64,000 nt of DNA from Virgibacillus_P tibetensis (GTDB taxonomy: Bacteria; Bacillota; Bacilli; Bacillales; Amphibacillaceae): positions 69,570 through 133,569 of the forward strand of contig NZ_JARZFX010000009.1 of assembly GCF_036026595.1 (NCBI RefSeq), in the 5' to 3' direction. The position numbers and the translations under genes were made by a program. Shown here in pieces: positions 27,018 through 35,513 of the stretch (position 1 is the stretch's first letter; each line of letters begins with the position of its first letter). The notes under the pieces are model-generated. The model was not told the DNA's origin. It did not search any database and saw only the letters and a list, made by a program, of their open reading frames with translations.

Positions 27018-27134
27018 CGGCAGAATACTTCGCTTTCCATGGGCACGGCCTCAGCCTCCTCAGAAGCAAAGAACGCGTATCCGGGGTCTTCAGACACGTG
27101 CTGTTCCCATAGGATAAGGAATGCTTCAGTGAAA
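27018..27134. repeat. Dispersed 117-bp extragenic repeat, copy 2
   Basis: This is the second copy of the repeat at 17682-17798, in the same orientation and differing at three positions. A shorter stretch of weaker similarity continues left to about 26980. It lies in the gap between the metN leader and yusE and has no gene on either strand. Confidence 0.85.
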
Positions 27135-27163
27135 TTTCCTCGCACGAAGAAAATCACTTTATA

Positions 27164-27314
27164 TTTTCGAGGAGTCTGCGTATTCTGCCTACGCTGATAA
27201 AGATTTCTTGATTAACAATTAGTTATAGTCCATAAAATCAACGTTTCATGTGTGTCTTTTCACCCTAAAAAGAAAGTTATACTAGCTACGGAAAAATGCA
27301 AAACTCCTCGAAAA
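27164..27314. repeat. Segment bounded by 12-bp inverted repeats
   Basis: TTTTCGAGGAGT (27164-27175) and its exact reverse complement ACTCCTCGAAAA (27303-27314) bracket about 127 bp of non-coding DNA right after repeat copy 2. The layout recalls a small non-autonomous element, but no target-site duplication is obvious. Confidence 0.4.
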
Positions 27315-27381
27315 ATACATCCACTTTTTTCAGCAACACTTTTCACTTAATAACAACAATCTTTTTAGAAGGAGCCTTATT

Positions 27382-27705
27382 CTAAACCTTTACGAATAAT
27401 TCCGGCTTATATTTCATCAAATAGCTATATATATTTGCAATAGATTGAAACGCATATACTTTTTCCTTTATTTCATTATCCTTTTTAATCAGTAGGCATG
27501 GAACACTCTCCACTTGATTGGCCTGCATAAACTCGGGGTATAGTGAAGCATTCATTTCATAAAAAACACCCTGTTTATGAACGGATTCAATTTTTTCGAG
27601 CATTGTCCTAGCCAAACCGCATGTACCGCAAAAAGGAGTATAAATATATAATAAATAATTCTCTTGGTTTAATTGTTCATCTTTAATTTGTTGCAATAAT
27701 ACCAC
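27382..27705 (-). CDS. yusE: Thioredoxin-like protein YusE
   Basis: A 107-aa thioredoxin-fold protein with a CGTC active site (TPFCGTCGLARTML) and the cis-Pro loop VESVPCLLI. It has no signal peptide, so it should act in the cytoplasm as a thiol-disulfide oxidoreductase of unknown partner. The start is uncertain: GTG at 27705 overlaps its own purine-rich site, and TTG at 27696 is also possible. The order yusE-yusF-gcvH-yusI matches B. subtilis. Confidence 0.82.
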   Translation of the reverse strand: MVLLQQIKDEQLNQENYLLYIYTPFCGTCGLARTMLEKIESVHKQGVFYEMNASLYPEFMQANQVESVPCLLIKKDNEIKEKVYAFQSIANIYSYLMKYKPELFVKV

Positions 27706-27766
27706 CCTAAACTAGTAGAAAAACTCGGCTTCTTACCATTGAGGCAAAAAGCAAGGCTTTAAATTA

Positions 27767-28135
27767 TTAAATCTCTTTGAGTAAAAATATCGGGTTAACT
27801 TCAATGCGTCTGCTTATCAAGGCTGCAGCCAAAATATGTTCAGGGGTCGTTGCAACCTCACGATACTCACTGCTAACATAAATATGATCAGCATGTGGAA
27901 GCTCTCGGGCAAGTTGCTTACGAAGTTTAATCCCTGATTGATCTTCATCTACAAAGATAAAAACTTCCTTATCGTCTAAATCATATGTTTCCAAAAGCTC
28001 ATCAAAACGTTCTACTCCAAGAGTGCCATTTGTACACACTATTGTTACATCATCCGTAATAACCCTTTTGATTTGCCTCTTATCGGTTAAACCCTCTACA
28101 ATAATAACTTTTTCTGGTTCATGTGTCATCATCAT
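27767..28135 (-). CDS. yusF: Toprim-domain protein YusF
   Basis: A 122-aa stand-alone Toprim domain related to the small primase/RNase M5-like proteins. The catalytic glutamate is in IIVEGLTDKRQI, and the DxD motif is in VFIFVDEDQSGIKLR. B. subtilis YusF is of this type and its role is unproven. The ATG at 28135 is followed by two more methionines, and a TAGGGGTG site precedes it. It lies downstream of gcvH on the same strand. Confidence 0.85.
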   Translation of the reverse strand: MMMTHEPEKVIIVEGLTDKRQIKRVITDDVTIVCTNGTLGVERFDELLETYDLDDKEVFIFVDEDQSGIKLRKQLARELPHADHIYVSSEYREVATTPEHILAAALISRRIEVNPIFLLKEI

Positions 28136-28193
28136 ATAACACCCCTAAGGAAAGAAGAAGTTTAATTAATGCTTTAGTATATGATCTAAACAA

Positions 28194-28232
28194 GGCTGAC
28201 TATACAACCTTTTCTAAAGTTGTACGCCAGCC
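28194..28232 (-). terminator. Terminator of gcvH
   Basis: On the minus strand GGCTGGCGTACAAC and GTTGTATAGTCAGCC form an imperfect long stem, followed by TTGTTT. It lies about 27 bp beyond the gcvH stop. Confidence 0.6.
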
Positions 28233-28258
28233 CTCATAGTAATTACTCTTATTATTAA

Positions 28259-28642
28259 TTAATCTTCGTTAATAACTTCTTCGTATTGTGCTGCTGACAA
28301 TAGCTCATCAATTTCTGACTCATCTGAAGGTTCTACAACAACCATCCACGCATTTTCATAAGGTGATTCGTTTACAAACTCTGGATTGTCCTCCAGCTCT
28401 TCGTTTACTTCAACAATCTTCCCACTGATCGGAGCATATAATTCAGAAACAGTTTTAACCGATTCTACACTTCCAAATGGTTCATCTGCTTCCATTTCAT
28501 CTCCTACCTCTGGTAGTTCAACGAATACGATGTCGCCTAGTTCAGATTGTGCAAAATCTGTAATACCGATACGTACTTTATCGCCTTCTTTTTTAACCCA
28601 TTCATGTTCCTCTGAATATAAAAGATCTTTTGGTAAGCTCAT
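28259..28642 (-). CDS. gcvH: Glycine cleavage system protein H
   Basis: A 127-aa lipoyl carrier protein that shuttles the aminomethyl group among the P, T and L proteins of glycine cleavage. In Bacillus it also feeds the lipoate relay to other enzymes. The lipoylated Lys63 sits in GSVESVKTVSELYAP. The ATG at 28642 has GGAGGG upstream and gives MSLPKDLLYSEEHEW. The frame open to 28669 lacks a better site. No other gcv genes are nearby, as in B. subtilis where gcvH is separate. Confidence 0.95.
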   Translation of the reverse strand: MSLPKDLLYSEEHEWVKKEGDKVRIGITDFAQSELGDIVFVELPEVGDEMEADEPFGSVESVKTVSELYAPISGKIVEVNEELEDNPEFVNESPYENAWMVVVEPSDESEIDELLSAAQYEEVINED

Positions 28643-28718
28643 TGTTATCCCTCCATTAACTAATTCCAATATAACTATACAATTAATACACTTTTTTTTC
28701 TAGTGTTACACCTTAGTT

Positions 28719-29075
28719 TTACAACCAATTTTCTTGAAATGTATCTTCTTTGAAACCAACTGTCACTTTTTGCCCATCTGTTGCGATTGGACGCTTTATA
28801 AGCATTCCATCAGTAGCTAAAATCTCTGCCATTTCGTTTGTATCTGCATCTTTAATTTTGTCTTTTATATTTAATTCACGGTATTTCTTTCCACTCGTAT
28901 TGAAGAACTTTTTAGCAGGCAAACCGCTTTTCGCGATTAAATCTTGAAGTTCTTCCTTAGATGGTGGATTTTCCACAATATGTATGCTCGTAAAATCTAC
29001 ATCATTTTCTTCTAACCATTTCTTTGCTTGTTTGCATGTACCACAATTTGGGTACCAATAAAAAGTTAGCGCCAT
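28719..29075 (-). CDS. yusI: ArsC/Spx-family protein YusI
   Basis: A 118-aa member of the ArsC/Spx thioredoxin-fold family with a CGTC motif (Cys11, Cys14 in PNCGTCKQAKKWLEEN), the SGLPAKKFFNTSG segment and the RPIATDG region. It is annotated in many genomes as a Spx/MgsR-like regulator or arsenate reductase-related protein, and the real function is not known. The ATG at 29075 has GGAGGTT ahead. It lies 76 bp upstream of gcvH. Confidence 0.88.
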   Translation of the reverse strand: MALTFYWYPNCGTCKQAKKWLEENDVDFTSIHIVENPPSKEELQDLIAKSGLPAKKFFNTSGKKYRELNIKDKIKDADTNEMAEILATDGMLIKRPIATDGQKVTVGFKEDTFQENWL

Positions 29076-29233
29076 TTTTTAACCTCCATTCCCAATTTTT
29101 CAGGTCACTACAATTATAACAAATTATAAGAAGCTTGTACGTGTAACTGTGAAATCCACCTAATAATTAGTGCCGAGTATTCCTGTATGATGGTATACTA
29201 AACTAAATAATGATTACCTATGGAGGGGTAAAT

Positions 29234-29827
29234 ATGAGCAGTAAAAAAGATCATTGCTTTAAGCATGGCATCAGTAAAGAAAGCAATCTCACCTACGATG
29301 ATTATGCATCAATAGATGATGGTAATCACTACGAATTAGCTGGTGGCCAATTAGAGTTAATGAGTCCATCTCCGTCACTTAAACATCAGTTGGTCAGTTT
29401 TGAGATACACAAGAATATTACACGAAGTTGTGAATCAGACTATATTATTTTATATGCACCAGTTGACGTTATCCTATCGTCTACAGAAGTCCGACAACCT
29501 GACATCGTACTTGTTCACCGAGACCGTATCAATATTTTAAGTAAACGAGGTGTTGAAGGTACACCAGATCTTGTTATAGAAATACTTTCACCTTCAACCT
29601 TAAAAAGGGATAAAATCGATAAACTGAAATCATATGGACATTATCAGATTCCTGAATATTGGATTGTAGAACCTCAAAGCGGAATTCTTGAACAGTATAT
29701 TTTACATGAAAATCGCTATGAACTTTTCGACATTTTTCAAGAAAATGGACCCGTTACCTCCCCAAACATTCCTTGCGTTTCTTTTACAATGAAAAAAATT
29801 ATGGATAAGATTCCAGATATCAAATAA
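29234..29827 (+). CDS. Uma2-family (DUF820) putative nuclease-fold protein
   Basis: A 197-aa protein of the Uma2/DUF820 family, which has a PD-(D/E)XK restriction-endonuclease fold. Visible conserved pieces are YELAGGQLELMSPS, VRQPDIVLV, GTPDLVIEILSPST and the YWIVEPQSG strand. Members are abundant in cyanobacteria and scattered elsewhere, and the biological role is unproven. The ATG at 29234 follows GGAGGGG. It stands alone on the plus strand between yusI and fadE, where B. subtilis has no such gene, so it may be acquired. Confidence 0.82.
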   Translation: MSSKKDHCFKHGISKESNLTYDDYASIDDGNHYELAGGQLELMSPSPSLKHQLVSFEIHKNITRSCESDYIILYAPVDVILSSTEVRQPDIVLVHRDRINILSKRGVEGTPDLVIEILSPSTLKRDKIDKLKSYGHYQIPEYWIVEPQSGILEQYILHENRYELFDIFQENGPVTSPNIPCVSFTMKKIMDKIPDIK

Positions 29828-29841
29828 TAAGTATTACAGAA

Positions 29842-29878
29842 AAAACCCCTGTCATCTTCTGTGAAAAACAGGGGTTTT
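29842..29878 (+). terminator. Bidirectional terminator between the Uma2 gene and fadE
   Basis: AAAACCCCTGT / ACAGGGGTTTT is a perfect 11-bp stem with a 15-nt loop. T-runs on the plus strand and A-runs before it serve the two converging genes. Confidence 0.85.
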
Positions 29879-29885
29879 ATTTCTA

Positions 29886-31676
29886 TTATACCAAATACTT
29901 TTCTTCTTCAATAATTCCAACTGCAATCTCGCGTTTCTTTGCAATCACGTTTGTTGGTGTATGTCGAGTCAACTTGCGTAAAGAGGAGAGCATCATACGT
30001 AATGTGTCGCCTTCTTCTACAGCAATTAATGTTTCTTTTGCATCTGCTTCAATACGATTGAAAGCTTCTTGTACATATACTTGCGTGTAAAGAACTTTTT
30101 GTTTATTTTTATCTTCGCCAGTTTTGTTCATAGCTTTTTCCGTACGAAGAATTGCAGATTCCATGTTATAGACTTCTGCTGTCATATCAGCAAGGTTCAC
30201 TAGAATCTCTTGTTCTTTTTCAAGTTTTTGCATATATTTTTGGGCAGCTAATCCCGCACCAAGTAAAACCATCTTCTTTGCATTTTTCAATAGATATTTC
30301 TCTTGTGCCAATGTTTCATCGCCAACTTCTTCTGGCATCATCATCATTAACTCTTCTTGTAATCCCTGTGCTTTTTGAAGTAGAGGTAATTCACCTTTCA
30401 TTGCTTTTTTCAATAGTGTTCCTGGCACCAGTAAGCGGTTTATTTCGTTCGTCCCTTCAAAAATACGGTTAATACGTGAATCACGGTAAATACGTTCTAC
30501 TTCATACTCTTGCATGAAACCATATCCACCATGGAGTTGTACTGCCTCATCAGCTGTATAATCCAGTAGTTCTGTACACATGTACTTATTCATCGAGCAC
30601 TCAATTTGATATTCTGCAATTGCACGTGCTACTTCACGTCCATCTTTTAGCTGTTCATCCGTTAATGCACCCATTCGTTGCTCAAATAATCCTACCGTAC
30701 GATATACAGCACTTTCGTTAGCGTACGTATGTGCTGCCATTGTAGCTAGCTTTTCCTGCGTTAATGTAAAGCTGGATATAGGTGTATCAAACTGTTTACG
30801 CTGGTTCACATATTTAGTTGCCAGTTCCAGTGCACGTTTAGCTCCACCAACACCACCAATTGCAAGCTTATAACGACCTACGTTCAAGATATTAAATGCA
30901 ATTACGTGACCGCGACCTTTCTCACCTAATAAGTTTTCTACAGGCACTTCAGCATCTTCTAATACCAGTGTACGAGTGGATGAACTCTTAATACCCATTT
31001 TCTTTTCCTCGGGACCTGTAGACACACCTGGGAATTCACGTTCAACAATAAATGCTGAGAAATGCTCGCCATCAATTTTAGCGTATACAACGAAAACATC
31101 TGCAAATGCTGAGTTTGTAATCCATTGTTTTTCACCATTTAAAATATAATGTGTACCTGCTTCATTTAATTTTGCAGTCGCCTTAGCTCCTAAGGCATCG
31201 GAACCTGAACTGGGCTCTGTTAATGCATATGCAGCTAATAGCTCCCCAGTTGCAAGTTTCGGTAAATATTTTTCTTTTTGTTTATCATTACCAAAGAATA
31301 CAATTGGAAGTGAACCGATTCCAACATGTGCCCCGTGTGTTACAGAGAAACCACCTGCGCGTGCAAATTTTTCTGTAATTAAGGATGAACTGATTTTATC
31401 TAATGCAAGACCGCCATATTCTTCAGGAACATCAGCACCTAACAGTCCTAACTCTCCAGCTTTTTTCAATAGATCAACGGAATGTTCGAATTCATGATTC
31501 TCTAAGTTATCCACCTTTGGCAGAACTTCTCCTATAACAAATTCTTCTGTCGTTTTTGCAATCATTTTATGCTCATCAGTAAAATCTTCTGGTGTAATAA
31601 CATCGTCACCAGTTAAATCTTCTATTAAAAATGCCCCGCCTTTAAAAATCTTATCCTTTGTTTCGCTCATGTTCAT
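29886..31676 (-). CDS. fadE: Acyl-CoA dehydrogenase FadE
   Basis: A 596-aa acyl-CoA dehydrogenase that carries out the first oxidation of beta-oxidation with FAD. The acyl-CoA dehydrogenase core includes LTEPSSGSDALG, YILNGEKQWITNS and QLHGGYGFMQEYEVERIYRDSRI, followed by a C-terminal extension as in YusJ/FadE. Either of two ATG codons (31676 or 31670) could start it behind GGAAGGGAAAG. It is the last gene of the fadN-fadA-fadE operon and probably belongs to the FadR regulon. Confidence 0.94.
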   Translation of the reverse strand: MNMSETKDKIFKGGAFLIEDLTGDDVITPEDFTDEHKMIAKTTEEFVIGEVLPKVDNLENHEFEHSVDLLKKAGELGLLGADVPEEYGGLALDKISSSLITEKFARAGGFSVTHGAHVGIGSLPIVFFGNDKQKEKYLPKLATGELLAAYALTEPSSGSDALGAKATAKLNEAGTHYILNGEKQWITNSAFADVFVVYAKIDGEHFSAFIVEREFPGVSTGPEEKKMGIKSSSTRTLVLEDAEVPVENLLGEKGRGHVIAFNILNVGRYKLAIGGVGGAKRALELATKYVNQRKQFDTPISSFTLTQEKLATMAAHTYANESAVYRTVGLFEQRMGALTDEQLKDGREVARAIAEYQIECSMNKYMCTELLDYTADEAVQLHGGYGFMQEYEVERIYRDSRINRIFEGTNEINRLLVPGTLLKKAMKGELPLLQKAQGLQEELMMMMPEEVGDETLAQEKYLLKNAKKMVLLGAGLAAQKYMQKLEKEQEILVNLADMTAEVYNMESAILRTEKAMNKTGEDKNKQKVLYTQVYVQEAFNRIEADAKETLIAVEEGDTLRMMLSSLRKLTRHTPTNVIAKKREIAVGIIEEEKYLV

Positions 31677-31740
31677 CTTTCCCTTCCAAAATGGATTAGT
31701 TAATCTACTAATGTAATGAGCTTATTAGTAGATTTATAGA

Positions 31741-32916
31741 TTATAGTAGTTCAAAAACGCCTGCAGCTCCCATGCCGCCTCCAATACACATTGTCACAAC
31801 ACCGTATTGTACGTTTCTGCGTTTCATTTCATGCATAAGACTTAGTGTTAATTTGGTACCAGTCATTCCAAGTGGATGACCAAGTGCGATTGCACCACCA
31901 TTTACATTAACTATAGTTGGATCTAAATCCAGTGCCTGAATTACGCGTACGGATTGGGATGCAAATGCTTCATTTAACTCAAATAATCCAATATCGGATA
32001 ATTCAAGCCCTGCGATTTTAAGAGCTTTAGGTATCGCTTCCACAGGACCTACACCCATAATTTCAGGTTCTACACCTGCAACAGCAAATGAGCGGAATTT
32101 TACAAGAGGTGTTAAACCTGCTGCCTCAGCCCTCTCACGATCCATGAGAAGGACAGATGCAGCTCCATCACTCATCTGGGAAGAGTTACCTGCTGTTACT
32201 GATCCTTGTACATGAAATGCTGGGCGAAGTTTCCCTAGAACGTCTGTTGTTGTACCAGGTCTCACACCTTCATCCATTTCAAACATAAATTTCTTTTCTT
32301 CAACTTTATTGTTTTTGCCAATTATTCGTTGTGTAACTTCAACAGGAACAATTTCGTCCTTAAACTTGCCTTCGTGTATTGCTTTAGCAGCACGTTCGTG
32401 ACTTCGTACTGCAAATGCGTCCTGATCAGCACGTGAGATATTAAAGCGATTGGCTACTTCCTCTGCTGTATGACCCATTCCCATGTAGTAACCTGGTGCA
32501 TCTTGAACAAGTCTAGTATTTGGCTTGATAACATGGCCACCCATTGGGATTAAACTCATAGACTCCGCACCACCTGCTATAATCGAATCACTAGCCCCAA
32601 CCATGATTCTTTCTGCTGCATAGGCGATACTTTGCAAGCCTGAAGAGCAGTAGCGATTAATTGTAATACCTGGCACATCATTTTTAAGGCCTGCAAGTCC
32701 AGCAATATTACGCGCCATATTCATGCCTTGCTCCGCTTCTGGCATTGCACACCCGATAATAACATCGTCAATATTACCATCATAATTCCCTGCACGCTTT
32801 AATGTCTCTTGTATTGTTATTGCTGCTAAATCATCTGGTCTACTGCCAGCTAGCGATCCTTTATTTGCTCTTCCTACAGGGGTTCTTGCACCTGCAACAA
32901 TTACTGCTTCCTTCAC
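31741..32916 (-). CDS. fadA: Acetyl-CoA C-acyltransferase FadA
   Basis: A 391-aa thiolase that splits 3-ketoacyl-CoA to acetyl-CoA. The nucleophile Cys90 is in NRYCSSGLQS, the catalytic His in NGGAIALGHPLG, and the second catalytic Cys in VTMCIGGGMGAAG. The ATG at 32916 follows AGAGGGGG. It lies 19 bp after fadN, so the two beta-oxidation enzymes are co-translated from one message. Confidence 0.95.
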   Translation of the reverse strand: MKEAVIVAGARTPVGRANKGSLAGSRPDDLAAITIQETLKRAGNYDGNIDDVIIGCAMPEAEQGMNMARNIAGLAGLKNDVPGITINRYCSSGLQSIAYAAERIMVGASDSIIAGGAESMSLIPMGGHVIKPNTRLVQDAPGYYMGMGHTAEEVANRFNISRADQDAFAVRSHERAAKAIHEGKFKDEIVPVEVTQRIIGKNNKVEEKKFMFEMDEGVRPGTTTDVLGKLRPAFHVQGSVTAGNSSQMSDGAASVLLMDRERAEAAGLTPLVKFRSFAVAGVEPEIMGVGPVEAIPKALKIAGLELSDIGLFELNEAFASQSVRVIQALDLDPTIVNVNGGAIALGHPLGMTGTKLTLSLMHEMKRRNVQYGVVTMCIGGGMGAAGVFELL

Positions 32917-32935
32917 ATTTCTTCCCCCTCTTTGA

Positions 32936-35335
32936 TTAATTACGTAACGGTTTTCCTTTTACTAGCATGTGTTGCATTCTTGCCTGAGTTAGTGGTTCGC
33001 CGATTAAACTCAAGAATGCTTCACGTTCTAAATCAAGCATTACTTGCTCATCAATTAACGTTCCTTCTTTAATACGTCCACCTGATAAAACATAAGCCAG
33101 CTTTTCAGCAATTTTCACATCATGATCAGATGCAAATCCACCAAATTTCAATGTTTTAGCACCTAGAAGCATAGCAGCATAACCGGCGTCTCCTACAACT
33201 GGAATTAATTCACGCTTAGGTGCTTGATACCCAGCTTTAGCTAGTGCTAATACTTTTTCCTTTGCATCATGTAGAAGATGATCTGGATTTGCACTTATTG
33301 TGTCGTTCTTATCTAAAAAGCCATTTTCTCTTGCTTCTGCAGCTGACGTTGATACTTTTGCCATTGCTACTTTTTCAAATACATCATTCGCTACTTTTGT
33401 TAAATCGAAATTAACACCGTTTGGCAGATTACGAAGCTCTTTCAAGTAAAGTTCTTTCGTTCCACCACCGCCCGGGATTAGGCCGACACCAAATTCAACA
33501 AGTCCCATGTAAGTTTCTGGGGACGCTTGGATTGCAGCTGCAGGTAATGAAACTTCAGCTCCCCCACCTAACGTCATATTAAATGGTGCTACAACAACCG
33601 GCTTATTAGAATACTTAATATTCATTGCCATGTTTTGGAACTGGCGAATGACCATATCGAGTTCAAAGAAGTTGTCGTCCTGAGCTTCCATTAGCATCAT
33701 TGCAAGATTGGCACCAACACAGAAGTTCTTACCTTGGTTTCCAATTACAAGCCCTTTATAATTCTTATCAACTTCTTCAATCGCAAAATTAACCATCTGC
33801 ATGATGTCAAGTCCGATTGCATTACTTTGTGAATGGAACTCAAGCCCCGCTACACCATCTCCCAAGTCTATTAAACTTGCGCCGGTGTTTTTCTTAATGA
33901 CCCCATTAACCTCTTTTAAGTGCTTTAGGTTTATTTCTTTCTTATTGAAATTCTGTTGTTTATATTGACCCTGGTCATAGTAATAAACATTGCCATTTTC
34001 TTTTTTATAGAACGAGTCATTCCCATCTTCAATTAACTTAAGCACCCATTCTGGTACAACTTCACCTTCTGCTTGCATGCGTTCAACTGATTTCTTCACA
34101 CCTATTGCATCCCAAGTTTCAAATGGCCCTGTTTCCCAACCAAATCCCCATTTCATCGCCTGGTCAATGGATACAACATCATCAGCAATTTCGCCAAGTA
34201 AATCAGCAGAGTAGATTAGTACTGGCTTCAAGATCGACCAAACGAGATCGCCTGCTTTATCTCCTTTAGCTGATACAAGCGCTTTCAATTTACGGCGAGA
34301 GCCTTTTTCCTGTTTCGCCATTTCAGTTGCAGCAGTTTTCAGTTTTTTACGATCCTCGTATTCTAGTGTTTCAGGATTTAATTCATAGATTGTACTACCA
34401 TTTTCCCCTTTTTTCTTCAGGAAAAATCCTTGGCCACTCTTTGAACCTAACCAACCATTTGCCTGCATTTTTTTCATGAAATCTGGCACATCAAATACTT
34501 CTTTTTCTTTCCCATCAACGTGATCATATACATTCTTTGCCACATGGATAAATGTATCTAAACCAACTACATCAAGCGTGCGGAAGGTAGCGCTCTTTGG
34601 CCTACCTATCATGGGACCGGTAACAGAATCTACTTCACCAATACTGTACCCGCCTTTTAACATTTCTCTAACGGTAACAAGTAATCCGTAAGTTCCAATA
34701 CGATTAGCAATAAAGTTTGGTGTATCTTTTGCCTCAACTACACCTTTCCCTAAAATATCTTCACCGAAGGTTTTCATAAATTCTAGTACTTCTGGGTCGG
34801 TAGTCTTCGTTGGAATTACTTCAAGCAATTTTAAATAGCGTGGCGGGTTGAAAAAGTGAGTTCCAAGAAAATGCCTTTGGAAATCCTCCGAACAATCGGC
34901 TGCCATATCCTCTACCGAAATACCTGATGTGTTGGAACTTACAATTGCTCCTTCTTTACGGTATTTATCAACGTTGGCAAATACTTTCTTCTTAACATCC
35001 AAGTTTTCTACGACTACTTCAATGATCCAGTCAACGTCTTTTAGTTTTTCCATGTCATCTTCCATATTACCTACCTCGATTAAATCGAGACTTTTCGTGG
35101 TTGTAATTGGTGTTGGCTTCTGTTTTAATAAAGCCTTTTTACTTTGTTCCGCCATACGATTTCGTACAGCTGGGTCCTCCAGGGTTAAACCCTTCTTGTG
35201 CTCATCTTTCGTTAGTTCACGTGGTACAATATCGAGCATGATCGTTGGTATACCTAGATTACCCAAGTGGGCAGCGATCCCAGACCCCATTACACCTGAG
35301 CCTAAAACAGCTGCGCGCTTGATTGAATGCATCAT
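32936..35335 (-). CDS. fadN: 3-hydroxyacyl-CoA dehydrogenase / enoyl-CoA hydratase FadN
   Basis: A two-domain beta-oxidation enzyme of about 799 aa. An N-terminal NAD-binding hydroxyacyl-CoA dehydrogenase part (AVLGSGVMGSGIAAHLG; THFFNPPRYLKLLEVIP) is followed by a C-terminal crotonase part with the oxyanion-hole loops (GNQGKNFCVGANLAMM; PFNMTLGGGAEVSLPAA; GVGLIPGGGGTKELYL). GGGGGAC precedes the ATG pair at 35335/35332, so I trim the longer reading that begins at 35356. The FadR-type operator lies just upstream. Confidence 0.95.
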   Translation of the reverse strand: MMHSIKRAAVLGSGVMGSGIAAHLGNLGIPTIMLDIVPRELTKDEHKKGLTLEDPAVRNRMAEQSKKALLKQKPTPITTTKSLDLIEVGNMEDDMEKLKDVDWIIEVVVENLDVKKKVFANVDKYRKEGAIVSSNTSGISVEDMAADCSEDFQRHFLGTHFFNPPRYLKLLEVIPTKTTDPEVLEFMKTFGEDILGKGVVEAKDTPNFIANRIGTYGLLVTVREMLKGGYSIGEVDSVTGPMIGRPKSATFRTLDVVGLDTFIHVAKNVYDHVDGKEKEVFDVPDFMKKMQANGWLGSKSGQGFFLKKKGENGSTIYELNPETLEYEDRKKLKTAATEMAKQEKGSRRKLKALVSAKGDKAGDLVWSILKPVLIYSADLLGEIADDVVSIDQAMKWGFGWETGPFETWDAIGVKKSVERMQAEGEVVPEWVLKLIEDGNDSFYKKENGNVYYYDQGQYKQQNFNKKEINLKHLKEVNGVIKKNTGASLIDLGDGVAGLEFHSQSNAIGLDIMQMVNFAIEEVDKNYKGLVIGNQGKNFCVGANLAMMLMEAQDDNFFELDMVIRQFQNMAMNIKYSNKPVVVAPFNMTLGGGAEVSLPAAAIQASPETYMGLVEFGVGLIPGGGGTKELYLKELRNLPNGVNFDLTKVANDVFEKVAMAKVSTSAAEARENGFLDKNDTISANPDHLLHDAKEKVLALAKAGYQAPKRELIPVVGDAGYAAMLLGAKTLKFGGFASDHDVKIAEKLAYVLSGGRIKEGTLIDEQVMLDLEREAFLSLIGEPLTQARMQHMLVKGKPLRN

Positions 35336-35357
35336 GTTTTGTCCCCCAATCTTCATT

Positions 35358-35375
35358 TGAATGAATACTCATTCA
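35358..35375. promoter_or_regulatory. FadR-type operator upstream of fadN
   Basis: TGAATGAATACTCATTCA is an almost perfect inverted repeat that fits the B. subtilis FadR box (TGAATGA-TA-TCATTCA form). It sits about 22 bp before the fadN start, where FadR could block transcription until long-chain acyl-CoA releases it. The fadR gene itself is not in this window. Confidence 0.88.
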
Positions 35376-35513
35376 TTTTTAAGGTAAAAATAAAAGATAG
35401 TTACCTATCCGTCTACATACTACTATAAATTAATTTCTGACATTTCGCAATATATATGAGAAACTTTTATAAAATAAGCGATCAAACCAGCAAGATCGAT
35501 CGCTTATTATCCC

